Source: Bog-473 sp963707835 (lineage in GTDB: Bacteria; Actinomycetota; Acidimicrobiia; Acidimicrobiales; RAAP-2). Taken from it: DNA of 64,000 nt. Position 1 is the first letter of the stretch. Each line of letters starts with the position of its first letter. Location of the stretch: the NCBI GenBank assembly GCA_963707835.1, contig CAVPRI010000002.1, forward strand, positions 1,488,001 through 1,552,000. The letters are read 5' to 3'. The notes below the pieces were generated by a model. The model saw only the letters and a program-made list of their open reading frames with translations, was not told where the DNA came from and searched no databases. This document shows positions 36,608-46,018 of this stretch, piece by piece. Both the position numbers and the translations under genes were made by a program.

Positions 36608-38134
36608 ATGACCTCGACAGCCGACACGGCGAGTGGCCCAGTGGACACGGCCACCCCGGGCACCCCAGACCCAAAGCGCTTCCGCGCACTCGCCGTCATC
36701 GCCGTGGCCCAGCTGATGGTGGTCCTCGACGCCTCGGTCGTGATCATCGCCCTGCCGTCAGCCCAGCAGTCGCTGCACATCTCGACGGCCAACCGGCAGT
36801 GGATGCTCACGGCCTACACACTCTCCTTCGCCAGCCTCCTCCTTCTCGGAGGCCGCATCGCGGACTACTTCGGGCGCAAGCGCATGTTCGTGATCAGCCT
36901 GATCGGTTTCGCCGGCGCATCCGCCCTCGGCGGGTTGGCCGTGAACGCCGCCATGCTGTTCAGCGCCCGGGCCCTGCAGGGGGCCTTCGCCGCCGTCATG
37001 GCGCCGGCTTCGCTGTCGCTGCTCACGGTGGCGTTCACCGAGTCGAAGGAACGGGCCAAGGCCTTCGGCGTGTACGGCGCGATCGCCGGGAGCGGCGCCG
37101 CCATCGGTCTGATCCTCGGGGGCATGCTCACCCAGTACGCGTCGTGGCGCTGGACGCTCCTGATCAACGTGCCCATCTCGGTGGTGACCGCCCTCGCTGC
37201 CACCCGGGCGGTCCGCGAGAGCAAGAGCCCGGCCAACCACGGCTACGACCTGCCCGGCACGGTCACCGTCACCGGTGGCCTCCTGGCACTGGTCTACGGG
37301 TTCACCAAGGCCGGGACCGACGGCTGGACCTCGAGCACGACCCTGGCCCTGTTCGGCGCGGCGGCAGTCCTGCTCCTGGCCTTCGTCGTCGTCGAGTTGC
37401 GGGCTGCGCACCCGCTGCTCCCCTTGCGCGTGGTGCTCGACCGCAACCGGGGCGGGTCCTTCCTGGCGTCGCTGCTCACGGGCACCGCCATGCTCGGCAC
37501 GTTCTTGTCGCTCACCTACTACTTCCAAGGCACGCTGCACTACTCGGCGCTGAAGAGCGGGTTCGCCTTCCTACCGTTCTCTTTCGGTGTGATCGTGGGC
37601 GCCACACTGGCCAGCCGCTTCCTGCCCCGCTTCGGGCCCCGTGCGCTGATCACCGGGGGGATCGTCACCGCGGGCCTCGGGCTCCTGCTGTTCAGCTCGC
37701 TCACCATCCACAGCTCGTACGTCTCGACGGTGCTGCCCGCCATGCTCCTGACCAGCGTCGGCATGGGCCTGTCGTTCGTGCCCATCAGCAGCACGGCACT
37801 GACCGGCGTGCGGCCCGCCGACGCCGGCGTGGCCAGCGCCCTGGTGAACTCGACGCAGCAGACCGGAGGCACCATGGGTGCGGCCCTCATCAACACCATC
37901 GCCACCACGGCCACGGCGTCGTACCTGGCCACGCACGAAAGGTCGACCGTCTCGGTCGCCGCCGGCGCCATCCACGGCTACACCACGGCCTTCACCTTCA
38001 GCGCCTGCGTGATGGGCGCCGCAGCGGTCGCCACCTTCCTCCTGATCAGGCGCGGGCGTCCCGATCCCGAGGGCGACGTGGCAGCGGTGGCCGAAACCGA
38101 GGGCGACGAGGGGTTGACACTGGCCGTTGTCTGA
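36608..38134 (+). CDS. MFS drug exporter, DHA2 (14-helix) family
   Basis: 508 residues, 14 hydrophobic helices. Motifs are VLDASVVIIALPS (helix 1), GGRIADYFGRKRMF (loop 2-3 motif A), the helix-5 segment YGAIAGSGAAIGLILGG, and YASWRWTLLINVPI. Proton-driven export of amphipathic drugs is the usual function. It is preceded by a TetR-controlled promoter and ends seven bases from the convergent rhodanese gene. Confidence 0.92.
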   Translation: MTSTADTASGPVDTATPGTPDPKRFRALAVIAVAQLMVVLDASVVIIALPSAQQSLHISTANRQWMLTAYTLSFASLLLLGGRIADYFGRKRMFVISLIGFAGASALGGLAVNAAMLFSARALQGAFAAVMAPASLSLLTVAFTESKERAKAFGVYGAIAGSGAAIGLILGGMLTQYASWRWTLLINVPISVVTALAATRAVRESKSPANHGYDLPGTVTVTGGLLALVYGFTKAGTDGWTSSTTLALFGAAAVLLLAFVVVELRAAHPLLPLRVVLDRNRGGSFLASLLTGTAMLGTFLSLTYYFQGTLHYSALKSGFAFLPFSFGVIVGATLASRFLPRFGPRALITGGIVTAGLGLLLFSSLTIHSSYVSTVLPAMLLTSVGMGLSFVPISSTALTGVRPADAGVASALVNSTQQTGGTMGAALINTIATTATASYLATHERSTVSVAAGAIHGYTTAFTFSACVMGAAAVATFLLIRRGRPDPEGDVAAVAETEGDEGLTLAVV

Positions 38135-38140
38135 CCGGGT

Positions 38141-38536
38141 TCAGGGCGCCCCGCTGGGCGGGTCAGCACGGTGGTGCGTCCGCCAAGCCTGGTACCCCCC
38201 CGCGAGATCGGCTGCCCTGGTGAACCCCAGGTCGCGCAACGAGGCGGCCGCCAGGCTCGAGGCGTACCCCTCGTCGCACACGACTATCACCTGCTGGTCG
38301 TAGTCGCGGACCTGCGGCAGCGCATGATCACCGAGCAGGTCGAACCGCCACTCGAGCACGTTGCGCTCGACCACCGTGCCGAAGGGCAGCTCGCCGTCGG
38401 CGGCGCGCTGGTGCGCCGGGCGGATGTCCACCACGAGGGCGCCGCCGGCATGCAGCCGCTCGAGCTCAGCGGCCGGCACACGCTCGATCCGCCGCCGAGC
38501 TGCGGCCAGCAGGTCGTCGGCTCCTGTCGGCGTCAC
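38141..38536 (-). CDS. Rhodanese-like sulfurtransferase
   Basis: 131-residue single rhodanese domain. ALVVDIRPAHQRAADGELPFGTVVERN and the active-site loop VIVVCDEGYASSLAAASL, with Cys as persulfide carrier, then AADLAGGYQAWR. The GTG start overlaps the stop of the cysteine dioxygenase gene (GTGA), so the two are translationally coupled and probably share cysteine-sulfur oxidation. Confidence 0.88.
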   Translation of the reverse strand: MTPTGADDLLAAARRRIERVPAAELERLHAGGALVVDIRPAHQRAADGELPFGTVVERNVLEWRFDLLGDHALPQVRDYDQQVIVVCDEGYASSLAAASLRDLGFTRAADLAGGYQAWRTHHRADPPSGAP

Positions 38537-39118
38537 CGCAGGTCGATGTGCGAGATGCCCGCATGTGTCACCGCGGCGGCCACACGCTCGTCATCGTCGG
38601 CGACCCAACGGCCGGCGCGCTCGACCAGGCGGTCCCCCTCGAGATCGAAGAAGCTCATGGAGGTGAGCGCCGGGCTGTAGACGTGGAGGCTCAGCGCCGG
38701 GCGGTCCGACTCGTTGGCCACGTCGTGCACGTGCCCCGCACCAAAGGTGGCGGTGGCACCGGCGCGAAGCTCGGCCCGGGTCAGGTTCAGCCGTCCCTCC
38801 CGGGCACGCTCGGGCACCGCCTCGGTCAGCATCCCCTCGATCACCCTGATGGCGCCCGACGACCGGGCATGGTCGTGCAGATCGACCTTGCCGCCGGCAG
38901 GCCAGGCGATCAGCCAGGCGTCGAAACCCTCGCCAGCGCGCCATGAGCCTCCAGGACCGCCGGGTCAGCACATCGGCCCCGGGCCACTGCCCGGCACGGG
39001 CGAACTGGTCCGCCAGGGCGATCAGGTCGAGCCCGGCGCCATGCCGCCGGCGCGGTCGGGCCCGACTGGTCGGCGCGGTGAGGGTCGCTGCGGCGGGCAC
39101 CTCGGCACGGTAGCGCAT
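38533..39118 (-). CDS. Cysteine dioxygenase-family cupin (one frameshift)
   Basis: Thiol dioxygenase that oxidises cysteine or a related thiol. The N-terminal half reads LIALADQFARAG to RSWRLMARWRG. At about 38925-38930 an extra base in a G/T run shifts the frame, then FDAWLIAWPAGGKVDLHDHA follows, where HDH holds two iron ligands. Next are SSGAIRVIEGMLTEAV and GAGHVHDVANESDRPALSLHVYSP with the third His. About 195 residues. ATG 39118. Confidence 0.83.
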
Positions 39119-39188
39119 AAATCCGATTGAGTCAATCGTCTTTTGACCATCTGCGAGGGTCCCGGCGGGGCGACAAGATGACCGGGCC

Positions 39189-41609
39189 ATGGACCTGCTC
39201 GAACGTCCAGCCGCCACCACCCACACCCCGTGGGGCCAGCGGCTCCGCTCCCTGGTGCTCGGCCCACACGGGGGCGGGACCACGCGGCGGCGTGCCTCCG
39301 ATGCGATCCGGGTCGGCGCCGCCGTCGCCCTGGTGGTGATCATGGTTCTCCTGGCCCGGGCCAACACCTCCGTGGAGGTCCACGTCGTCGAGCTGGTCTC
39401 GCCCGCCCCGACCGGCGTCCGCTGGCTGATCACCGCCCTGTGGATCATCGGCTCGGTGGGGGTGACGCTCGTCCTGGTGCTGCTCGGACTGCTCGTTCCT
39501 CGGTTGACCGCAGTGCGTCACATGGCCCTCGGTGGCGTCGTGGCCGCTCTGGTCTGCATCCTCCTCGACATTGCTCTGGGGTCGACGGTGGGGCGGCCCC
39601 CGACGGAGACCCTCTCGGGGTTCAGTCCCACCTTCCCGGTTCTCCAGCTGGCCGTGGCCACCGCGGTGGCCCTCACGGGCCTCCCCTACCTGAGCCGGGC
39701 AGTGCACCACATCGTGGTGGCCGCGGTGACCCTGGCCGCGCTGTCCGCGGTGATCGGCGCCTACGGTCTCCCGCTCGGCGTCCTCGCCGCGATCGTGGTC
39801 GGGTGGGGCTCGGCTGCCGCCTGCCACCTGGCGGTCGGAGCCCCAAACGGGCTGCCGTCGCCGGCCGAGGTGACCGCCGCCGTCCTCGACCTCGGGATCG
39901 AGGTCTCGGAGCTCGAATCGGCGCCTCGGCAGGAGTGGGGGGTGGCCGCGTTCGTCGGCCACGACTCCTGGGGGCGGCGCCTCGAGTTCACCGTGTACGG
40001 CCGGGACGCCGCCGACGCGCAATGGCTCCGCAAGATCTGGCGCTTCGCCGTCTACCGCGACTCGGGACCGACCTTGATGCTGAACCGGTTGCAGCAGGTC
40101 GAGCACGAGGCCTACCTCACCCTCCTGGCCGCGCACGCCGGTGTCAGCGTGCCCGACGTCGCCGCCGCCGGGCGCTGCGGGCCGAGCCGCGACGCCGCGC
40201 TGGTGACCCGCCTCCCGAGCGCCAGGCGGCTGGACGAGCTCAGCGGAGACCAGGTCGGGGACGCCACGGTCGACGGGCTCCTCCGGGCCGTGCTGGTGTT
40301 GCGGGCCGCCGGCATCTCGCACGGGGGCCTGAGCCCGGCCACCATGCTCACGGCAGACGACGGGACCCCCGTGCTGCGGGACTTCCGCCGGGCCTCCTCC
40401 TCGGCCCCCGTGACCCGCATCGACCGCGACGTGGCCGCAGCGGTCGCCGCGCTGGCCGCGGTGGTCGGCATCGAGCGCGCCGTCGCCTCCACCCATCGGG
40501 TGCTCGACAGCGACACGGTGCGGACCGTCCTGACCCATCTCCAGCGATCAGTGCTCGACCCCGAGACCGACCGGATGGTGCGGCCGCACAAGGGGTTCCT
40601 ACGGTCACTCCGCGAGGCGCTCGCCGAGGCGGGCGGTGTGGAGGTCCCCAAGCTCTACGAGGCCAAGCGGATCAGCTGGCCCAACCTCCTCATGGTGGTG
40701 GGCAGCCTGGTCGGCCTCTGGCTGATCATCGGCGTGCTCACCGAAGCGTCGGGCTCGCTGGCCCTCATCCGCGACGCCGACTGGGGGTGGGTCATCGCGG
40801 CGTTCGTCCTGGCCCAGGTCCCGGTCGTCACGGGTGCCTGGGCGTTGACCGGCGCGGTCATCGGCACCATCCCCTTCGGGCGGTGCGTGGCGCTCGAGAC
40901 CTCGAACATGTTCACGTCGTTCGTGGGCGGGGACGCGGCCGTCTTCGGCGTGCGGGTGCGCTTCTTCCAGCGCCAGGGCCTCGACGTTCCGGCCGCCATC
41001 AGCTCAGGGGCCATCGCCGGCACGGCGAGCTGGGTGGTCAAGGGCGCGCTGTTCCTCGTGTGCCTGCCTTTCGCCGCGGGCGACTTCCACCAGCCCAGCA
41101 CCAGTGGTGGCGGGCACGAGGGACTGCTCTGGATCGTGATCGGCGTGGTCCTGCTCGTCGCCGCGATCCTGGCCGCGGTGACCCTGGTGCCACGGCTCCG
41201 GCGGCTGGTGACGCAGAAGGCTCGGCCGCACCTGGTGACCATCTGGACCGACGTGAAGGCGATCGCGGTCGAGCCGCGCAAGATCGGCTACGTGCTCGGG
41301 GGCTCCCTCGGCAGCCAGATCGCCATCGCGCTCTGCCTCGGCGCGTCACTGCACGCCGTGGGCGCGCACGCGACGTTCGCCACCCTGATCGTGGTGCTGA
41401 CCCTGGCCGCCATGATCGGAGGGGCAGCGCCGGTCCCCGGCGGCGCCGGGATCATCGAGATCGGCCTGATCGCCGGCCTGACCAGCGCCGGCGTTCCCCA
41501 GGACCAGGCCGTCGCCGCCGTGTTCATCGAACGGTTCTGCACGGCCTACCTCCCCCCCGTCTGGGGCTGGGCGGCGCTGGTCTACATGCGCCACAGCGAC
41601 TACGTCTGA
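39189..41609 (+). CDS. Large membrane protein: kinase-like middle plus lysylphosphatidylglycerol-synthase-type flippase domain
   Basis: 806 residues in three parts. Residues 40-215 are an N-terminal block of about six helices. Residues 215-490 are a soluble region resembling an atypical kinase: KIWRFAVYRDSGPTLMLNRLQQVEHEAYL, LLRAVLVLRAAGISHGGLSPATML with HGGLSP in place of the HxDxxxxN loop, and VLRDFRRAS for the metal loop. Residues 500-800 are an LPG_synthase_TM/UPF0104 module (AETSNMFTSFVGGDAAVFG-like, then IGGAAPVPGGAGIIEIGLIAGL). The function is unknown; relatives act in lipid or cell-envelope transport. ATG 39189. Confidence 0.75.
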   Translation: MDLLERPAATTHTPWGQRLRSLVLGPHGGGTTRRRASDAIRVGAAVALVVIMVLLARANTSVEVHVVELVSPAPTGVRWLITALWIIGSVGVTLVLVLLGLLVPRLTAVRHMALGGVVAALVCILLDIALGSTVGRPPTETLSGFSPTFPVLQLAVATAVALTGLPYLSRAVHHIVVAAVTLAALSAVIGAYGLPLGVLAAIVVGWGSAAACHLAVGAPNGLPSPAEVTAAVLDLGIEVSELESAPRQEWGVAAFVGHDSWGRRLEFTVYGRDAADAQWLRKIWRFAVYRDSGPTLMLNRLQQVEHEAYLTLLAAHAGVSVPDVAAAGRCGPSRDAALVTRLPSARRLDELSGDQVGDATVDGLLRAVLVLRAAGISHGGLSPATMLTADDGTPVLRDFRRASSSAPVTRIDRDVAAAVAALAAVVGIERAVASTHRVLDSDTVRTVLTHLQRSVLDPETDRMVRPHKGFLRSLREALAEAGGVEVPKLYEAKRISWPNLLMVVGSLVGLWLIIGVLTEASGSLALIRDADWGWVIAAFVLAQVPVVTGAWALTGAVIGTIPFGRCVALETSNMFTSFVGGDAAVFGVRVRFFQRQGLDVPAAISSGAIAGTASWVVKGALFLVCLPFAAGDFHQPSTSGGGHEGLLWIVIGVVLLVAAILAAVTLVPRLRRLVTQKARPHLVTIWTDVKAIAVEPRKIGYVLGGSLGSQIAIALCLGASLHAVGAHATFATLIVVLTLAAMIGGAAPVPGGAGIIEIGLIAGLTSAGVPQDQAVAAVFIERFCTAYLPPVWGWAALVYMRHSDYV

Positions 41610-41620
41610 TTGTGCGCGCA

Positions 41621-41656
41621 TCGATGCGCGCCGTGTCGATGCGCGCCGTGTCGATG
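41621..41656. repeat. 15-base tandem repeat, two full copies and a part
   Basis: TCGATGCGCGCCGTG at 41621-41635 is repeated exactly at 41636-41650 and begins again at 41651. It lies 12 bases after the stop of the 806-residue membrane protein, in a 246-base gap with no other feature seen. Confidence 0.8.
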
Positions 41657-41855
41657 CTGATACGGCCGGCGTGAGCGGCGCGCACCTGCTGCGCTCCGTG
41701 CTCGGTGGCGCTCAGCACTCCGAAGGAGGACACAGCTCGGGCTGAGGGGGGAACAGTCACTGTGCCCTCCCTCGGCGCGCCGGGACTCTTTGCATGATCG
41801 TCCCCGCCCGCGGACCGGTCAACCCCCAGGGGGGCACCGGCTACCATCCTCGCCG

Positions 41856-42377
41856 ATGCCCCCGCGGCTCAGGTTCGACCCGATCGCCGAAGCGCAGCGC
41901 CAGTGGGCCAGCCGCTGGCCGGGTGCCGCCCTGGCCATGACCGCAGCCACCTCGATCATGCGGGCGCAACAGATCGTGCTCGCCGCAGTCGACGAGGTGC
42001 TGCGAGGGTTCGACCTGACCTTCGCGCGCTACGAGGCCCTGGTGCTCCTCATGTTCTCCCGACGAGGCGAGATGCCCCTGAGCAAGATGGGGCCCCGCCT
42101 GATGGTCCACCCGACCAGCGTCACCAACATCGTCGACCGGCTCGAGGACGCGGGCCTGCTCGAGCGAACGCCGCACCCCACAGACCGGCGCATCACGCTG
42201 GCCCGGATCACGCCCAGGGGGCGGGACCTGGCCAGCCGAGCCACGCGGGCGGTCAACGAGGCCCAGTTCGGCGTGGGCAGCATGGAGGCCGACCGCCTCA
42301 CCGAGCTCGTCGAGATCCTCGGACCGCTCCGAGTCGCCGCCGGCGACTTCGAACCGGCCCCGGAGGAGCCCGGATAG
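41856..42377 (+). CDS. MarR-family transcriptional regulator
   Basis: 173-residue winged-helix regulator. FDLTFARYEALVLLMFSRRGEMPLSKM leads into the recognition part VHPTSVTNIVDRLEDAGLLERTPHPTDRRITLARITPRG, the MarR wing signature. It lies 100 bases before a 3-hydroxyacyl-CoA dehydrogenase gene; a GATACT-N10-AGTATC palindrome between them is a candidate operator. It may respond to an acyl-CoA or aromatic compound. Confidence 0.88.
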   Translation: MPPRLRFDPIAEAQRQWASRWPGAALAMTAATSIMRAQQIVLAAVDEVLRGFDLTFARYEALVLLMFSRRGEMPLSKMGPRLMVHPTSVTNIVDRLEDAGLLERTPHPTDRRITLARITPRGRDLASRATRAVNEAQFGVGSMEADRLTELVEILGPLRVAAGDFEPAPEEPG

Positions 42378-42397
42378 GGGCATTCGCTGGGGGGTCC

Positions 42398-42419
42398 GAT
42401 ACTTTGGTCACCGAGTATC
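42398..42419. promoter_or_regulatory. Candidate MarR operator
   Basis: GATACT at 42398-42403 and AGTATC at 42414-42419 form a perfect 6-base inverted repeat with 10 bases between, 58 bases before the dehydrogenase start. Confidence 0.5.
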
Positions 42420-42477
42420 TTGTGATCCCGGCGCACCCGGGCCTCCGTCCGGCGTGCAGGCAAGGAGGAGGCTCCAC

Positions 42478-43337
42478 ATGGCACAGCTCACCGCGTCGGC
42501 GTGGCCGGTTGCGGTCTGATGGGTTCCGGCATCGCCGAGGTCCTGACCCGGTCGGGCCTCGACACCCTGGTCTACGAGGTGAACGACGCGGCCATCGCCG
42601 CCGGGCGCAAGAAAGTGGAGGGGTCGCTGGCACGGGCCGTGACCAGCAAGAAGTTGGGCGAAGCCGAGCGCGATGCTGCGCTGGGCCGGCTCCGCTTCAC
42701 CACCGATCTGGACGAGCTCCACGACCGTGAGCTCGCCATCGAGGCCATCGTCGAGGAGGAGCACGCCAAGGCGGCGCTGTTCGCGCAGCTCGACAAGGTC
42801 ATCGAGCAGCCCGACGCCATCCTGGCCTCGAACACCTCGTCCATCCCCATCATGAAGCTGGCCATGGCCACTTCACGCCCCGAGCAGGTGATCGGGCTGC
42901 ACTTCTTCAACCCGGTTCCGGTGCTGCGCCTGGTCGAGCTGGTCACCTCGCTCCTCACCAGCGACGAGACCCGCGACCGCACACGGGCCTTCGCGGCCGA
43001 CCAACTGGACAAGGTGGTCGTCGCCTCCCCCGACCGCGCCGGATTCGTCGTGAACGCGCTCTTGATCCCCTTCATCCTCTCGGCCATCAGGATGGTCGAG
43101 TCGGGATTCTCCTCGCCCGAGGACATCGACGTGGCGTTCGTGGAGGGCTGCGCGCACCCGATGGGACCGCTGCGCCTGGCTGACCTGATCGGCCTCGACA
43201 CCACCAGGTCGGTGGCCGAATCCCTCTACGAGGAGTTCAAGGAGCCGCTGTACTCGCCCCCGCCGCTGCTCTCCCGCATGGTCGACGCCGGGCTGGTCGG
43301 CCGCAAGAGCGGCCAGGGCTTCTACTCGTACCACTGA
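42478..43337 (+). CDS. 3-hydroxybutyryl-CoA dehydrogenase (frameshift at the N-terminus)
   Basis: NAD(P)-dependent oxidation or reduction of 3-hydroxyacyl-CoA in fatty-acid or butyrate metabolism. The cofactor motif is GVAGCGLMGSGIAEVLTRSG. The catalytic His is in IGLHFFNPVPVLRLVELV and a Ser-Asn-Thr region in ILASNTSSIPI; RAGFVVNALLIPFI and GPLRLADLIGLDT follow. ATG 42478 has a near-perfect AAGGAGGAGG site, but the frame must slip one base at about 42486-42492 to give HRVGVAGCGLMG. The uninterrupted frame starts at GTG 42501, without ribosome site and with the first strand cut. About 286 residues. Confidence 0.88.
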
Positions 43338-43372
43338 GCGGACGACGGCTCACGCCGTCGCATTGCCGCCGA

Positions 43373-43564
43373 TCAGTCGGCGATGGAGATGGCGGCCTTC
43401 GGGCAGGCACGCACCGCTGCCTCGACCTTCGCCCGCAGCTCCTCGGGGGGGTTCTCGTCGAGCACGTACAAGTAGTCGTCCTCCCGCACCTCGAAGACCT
43501 CGGGGGCGAGACCCATGCACAGGGCGTTGCTCTCACACAGGTCGAAGTCGACGACGACTCGCAT
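43373..43564 (-). CDS. [3Fe-4S] ferredoxin
   Basis: 63 residues: MRVVVDFDLCESNALCMGLA, then PEVFEV and CPKAAISI. Cys-x5-Cys and a distant Cys-Pro are the ligands of a single 3Fe-4S cluster, as in ferredoxins that feed cytochrome P450s. It may serve the P450 at 51833. ATG 43564 is eight bases after GGAGGA; GTG 43570 is too close to that site. Confidence 0.9.
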   Translation of the reverse strand: MRVVVDFDLCESNALCMGLAPEVFEVREDDYLYVLDENPPEELRAKVEAAVRACPKAAISIAD

Positions 43565-43750
43565 CAGCACATTCCTCCAGAGGACACGAAGCGGTTGGCT
43601 CGGCCCATGCTAGGGGACCGGGACCCGCGGCGCTGCTGACGCGCCACCTTCCCGTCGCCGGGCGGGCACACCGTGCCCACACATCTCGCGTACCCTGTTT
43701 CATCTCCTTATCGTTGAGTCGCTGGCTACAGGATCAGCGCAGAGCGGGGC

Positions 43751-43756
43751 TACACT
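43751..43756 (+). promoter_or_regulatory. -10 element of the Rrf2 gene
   Basis: TACACT, ending seven bases before the ATG at 43764. This spacing predicts a leaderless transcript starting at or one base before the start codon. Confidence 0.45.
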
Positions 43757-43763
43757 CGAGCGC

Positions 43764-44639
43764 ATGGATCTCACGCTGTCGCGTCGAGGCGACTACGTGA
43801 CGCGGGCGGCCCTGAGCCTGGCTCGCGTGCACAAGGAGGCCGGGTACCGCAAGATCCGCGAGCTGGTGGCCGACACCGACATCCCGGCCACCTTCGCCGC
43901 CCAGATTCTGGCCGACCTGGTCCGAGCCGGCCTGGTGACGTCCAAGGCGGGCAAGCAGGGCGGCTACCGGCTGACCCGCGAGCCGGGCCAGATCAGCATC
44001 CTCGACGTGGTCGAAGCGGCGGAGGGGACGCTCCGCCCCGAGCGTTGTGCCCTGAGCACCGATGCGTGCCGTTGGGAGAAGGTGTGCCCGCTGCACGAAA
44101 CCTGGTCGGAAGCGACCAAGGAGCTGCGCACCATCCTCGCCCGGACCAGCCTGAGCGAGGTGGCGGCGCGCGACATGGCCATCTCCGCTGGGATGTACCC
44201 GATACCGAGCGACTCCCATCGCTCCCACCCCACGACGGTGGAACTGACCGACCGGGCGCAGGTCGAGCTGAGCGCCGCTGGCGTCGAAGCTGCCCTGGCC
44301 GAGCTTCCGCCCCAACTCGGGCATCTCCTCGAGTCGTCCACGGCCGAAGTCTCGATCGCTGCCGAGACACCGAGGCGTCCACGCGCGCTCCTCCGGCGCC
44401 ACCTCGTCACCTGGCGGCGCACCGACCCCTACGAATCGAGCAGCTTCGACGGGGAGGTCACCGTCTCCTCGGTGGACGAGCAACGCTGCGAGCTCGAGCT
44501 CACGGGAACATGGCGCCTCGACGGCTCGGCGGACGGGAGCACTCCCGAGGAGATCCGCCGGATCGCCCAGCGAGCGGCACGCACCTTCGTGCGCAACCTG
44601 GCCCGGTCGCTCGAGTCGGCAGTCGTCCTCGGCGCCTGA
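43764..44639 (+). CDS. Rrf2-family regulator with an extra C-terminal domain
   Basis: 291 residues, about twice the normal Rrf2 length. Residues 1-150 are a classic Rrf2 domain: LSRRGDYVTRAALSLARVH, winged helix FAAQILADLVRAGLVTSKAGKQGGYRL, and three Cys in RCALSTDACRWEKVCPLH that can hold an iron-sulfur cluster. Residues 160-291 form a second domain I do not recognise (helical start, then strands EVTVSSVDEQRCELELTGTW and a C-terminal helix RAARTFVRNLARSLESAV). It may sense a ligand besides Fe-S or NO. Probably leaderless. Confidence 0.85.
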   Translation: MDLTLSRRGDYVTRAALSLARVHKEAGYRKIRELVADTDIPATFAAQILADLVRAGLVTSKAGKQGGYRLTREPGQISILDVVEAAEGTLRPERCALSTDACRWEKVCPLHETWSEATKELRTILARTSLSEVAARDMAISAGMYPIPSDSHRSHPTTVELTDRAQVELSAAGVEAALAELPPQLGHLLESSTAEVSIAAETPRRPRALLRRHLVTWRRTDPYESSSFDGEVTVSSVDEQRCELELTGTWRLDGSADGSTPEEIRRIAQRAARTFVRNLARSLESAVVLGA

Positions 44640-44660
44640 GCCGCGGCGTGGGGTCAGCGG

Positions 44661-45965
44661 TCAGCCGGCGGCCCGAACCGTGGCCAGCACGTCGAAGCTC
44701 TTCGAGGCGCTGGTCGACGTAGACCGCCCGTCGAAGGCAATCTCGTACTCATAAGGGTTCGAGACGTCCGCGAACAACCCGCCGAACATGCCGGCCGGGT
44801 GGCGCGCACCGGGAGTCCAGGGACGGAGGATCCCGCTCATGGAGACGTTCCGGGCCGCCCGCACATCGGCCAACGCCTGGGCACGGGACTTCGGCAGCGT
44901 CGTGGCACCACGCAGAATCTCCGCCAGCGCCTGGCCCGTCAACCACGACGAGACCGCGGCCTCGGTCATGGTCGTCGCCGTTTCGGCCAGACCCCCGGCC
45001 CGCAACGAGGCGGTGGCGACCCCCAGGCCCGGGAAGGCCCGGCCGTCGTCTGCGCCGGGATACGGCGACGTGAAGGATGCCCGGGCCGCGAACCACCCCA
45101 GTTGACGGAGCTGCCCCGCGCTGAACGTCCCCGACGACGTGGCCAAGGCCAGCTTGGGCCGGAGTCGATCGACTGCCTGGGCCAGCTGGAGCTCCTGCGC
45201 TGCGCCGAGCTCCACCAGTGCACCCTGGGCACCGCCGGCCTCCGCTTGCACGACGTCGCTGCCGAGGTCGGGCGCCGAGGGCGGCACGAAGACGTCATTG
45301 ACGATCGTGGCCCCTCGGCCACGCGCCACGAGCCCGAGCAGCGCGGCGGTCCCGGCTGGACCAGCGGCCTCGGGCAGGACGACCGAGATCTTCGTCTCCC
45401 CCCGGCGGACCAGGACGTCGAGCATCGCCGCCAGCTGCAGGATCCCGCCGTCGTCCACCGGAAAGTTGTCCGCTGCCTGGAACTCGTGGATGTCGGTCTC
45501 GGCCACGCCGAGACGTGGGATTCCGGCCGCCGAGAGGATCGACTGCACCGCAGCCTGAGCGGCGACCACGGAGTCCGAGATGGTGGCGATGGCATGTGAC
45601 TCGACGATGGTGTGGGCGCATGCGACCTCACTGTTCGCATCGCCCTTGGAGTCGCACTGGAGCAGGCTGATGCGATGGCCCTCGATGCCCCCGTGGTGGT
45701 TGAGGTCGTTGACGGTGGCCACGGTGGCCCGTGCCCTTTCCCGTTCGACGGTCGACTGGCCCGTCACGGGCACGATCTGCCCCACCACGATGGCCCCGTC
45801 CCCCGACGACGCAGACGCGGCACCGGCCGTGCCCGGAACGAGGGCAGACGCCAGCACGAGCACCACACTGGCCAACGTCGCCGCACTGCGGCGCAGAACT
45901 CTCCACACCTGCGCCCCACCTGTCGCGTTTCCCGACGGACCCAGATCGATGATCGATGCCGACAC
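44661..45965 (-). CDS. Secreted ABC substrate-binding protein (Leu/Ile/Val-binding type)
   Basis: Periplasmic-binding-protein type I fold. The signal peptide (RRSAATLASVVLVLASALVPGTAGAASA) is followed by IVVGQIVPVTGQ, GIEGHRISLLQCDSKGDANSEVACAHTIV and GPAGTAALLGLVARGRGATIV. This matches branched-chain amino-acid/amide binding proteins. No permease or ATPase genes are adjacent, so it is an orphan. GTG 45965 is chosen, with GTG 45908 nearer to the signal peptide. The longer frame back to 46025 overlaps the divergent Rieske gene. Confidence 0.78.
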   Translation of the reverse strand: MSASIIDLGPSGNATGGAQVWRVLRRSAATLASVVLVLASALVPGTAGAASASSGDGAIVVGQIVPVTGQSTVERERARATVATVNDLNHHGGIEGHRISLLQCDSKGDANSEVACAHTIVESHAIATISDSVVAAQAAVQSILSAAGIPRLGVAETDIHEFQAADNFPVDDGGILQLAAMLDVLVRRGETKISVVLPEAAGPAGTAALLGLVARGRGATIVNDVFVPPSAPDLGSDVVQAEAGGAQGALVELGAAQELQLAQAVDRLRPKLALATSSGTFSAGQLRQLGWFAARASFTSPYPGADDGRAFPGLGVATASLRAGGLAETATTMTEAAVSSWLTGQALAEILRGATTLPKSRAQALADVRAARNVSMSGILRPWTPGARHPAGMFGGLFADVSNPYEYEIAFDGRSTSTSASKSFDVLATVRAAG

Positions 45966-46018
45966 GTGCGTTACTCTGCCACTCGACCACGACCGACCCA
46001 CAGCGGGAGAAGGGCCCC

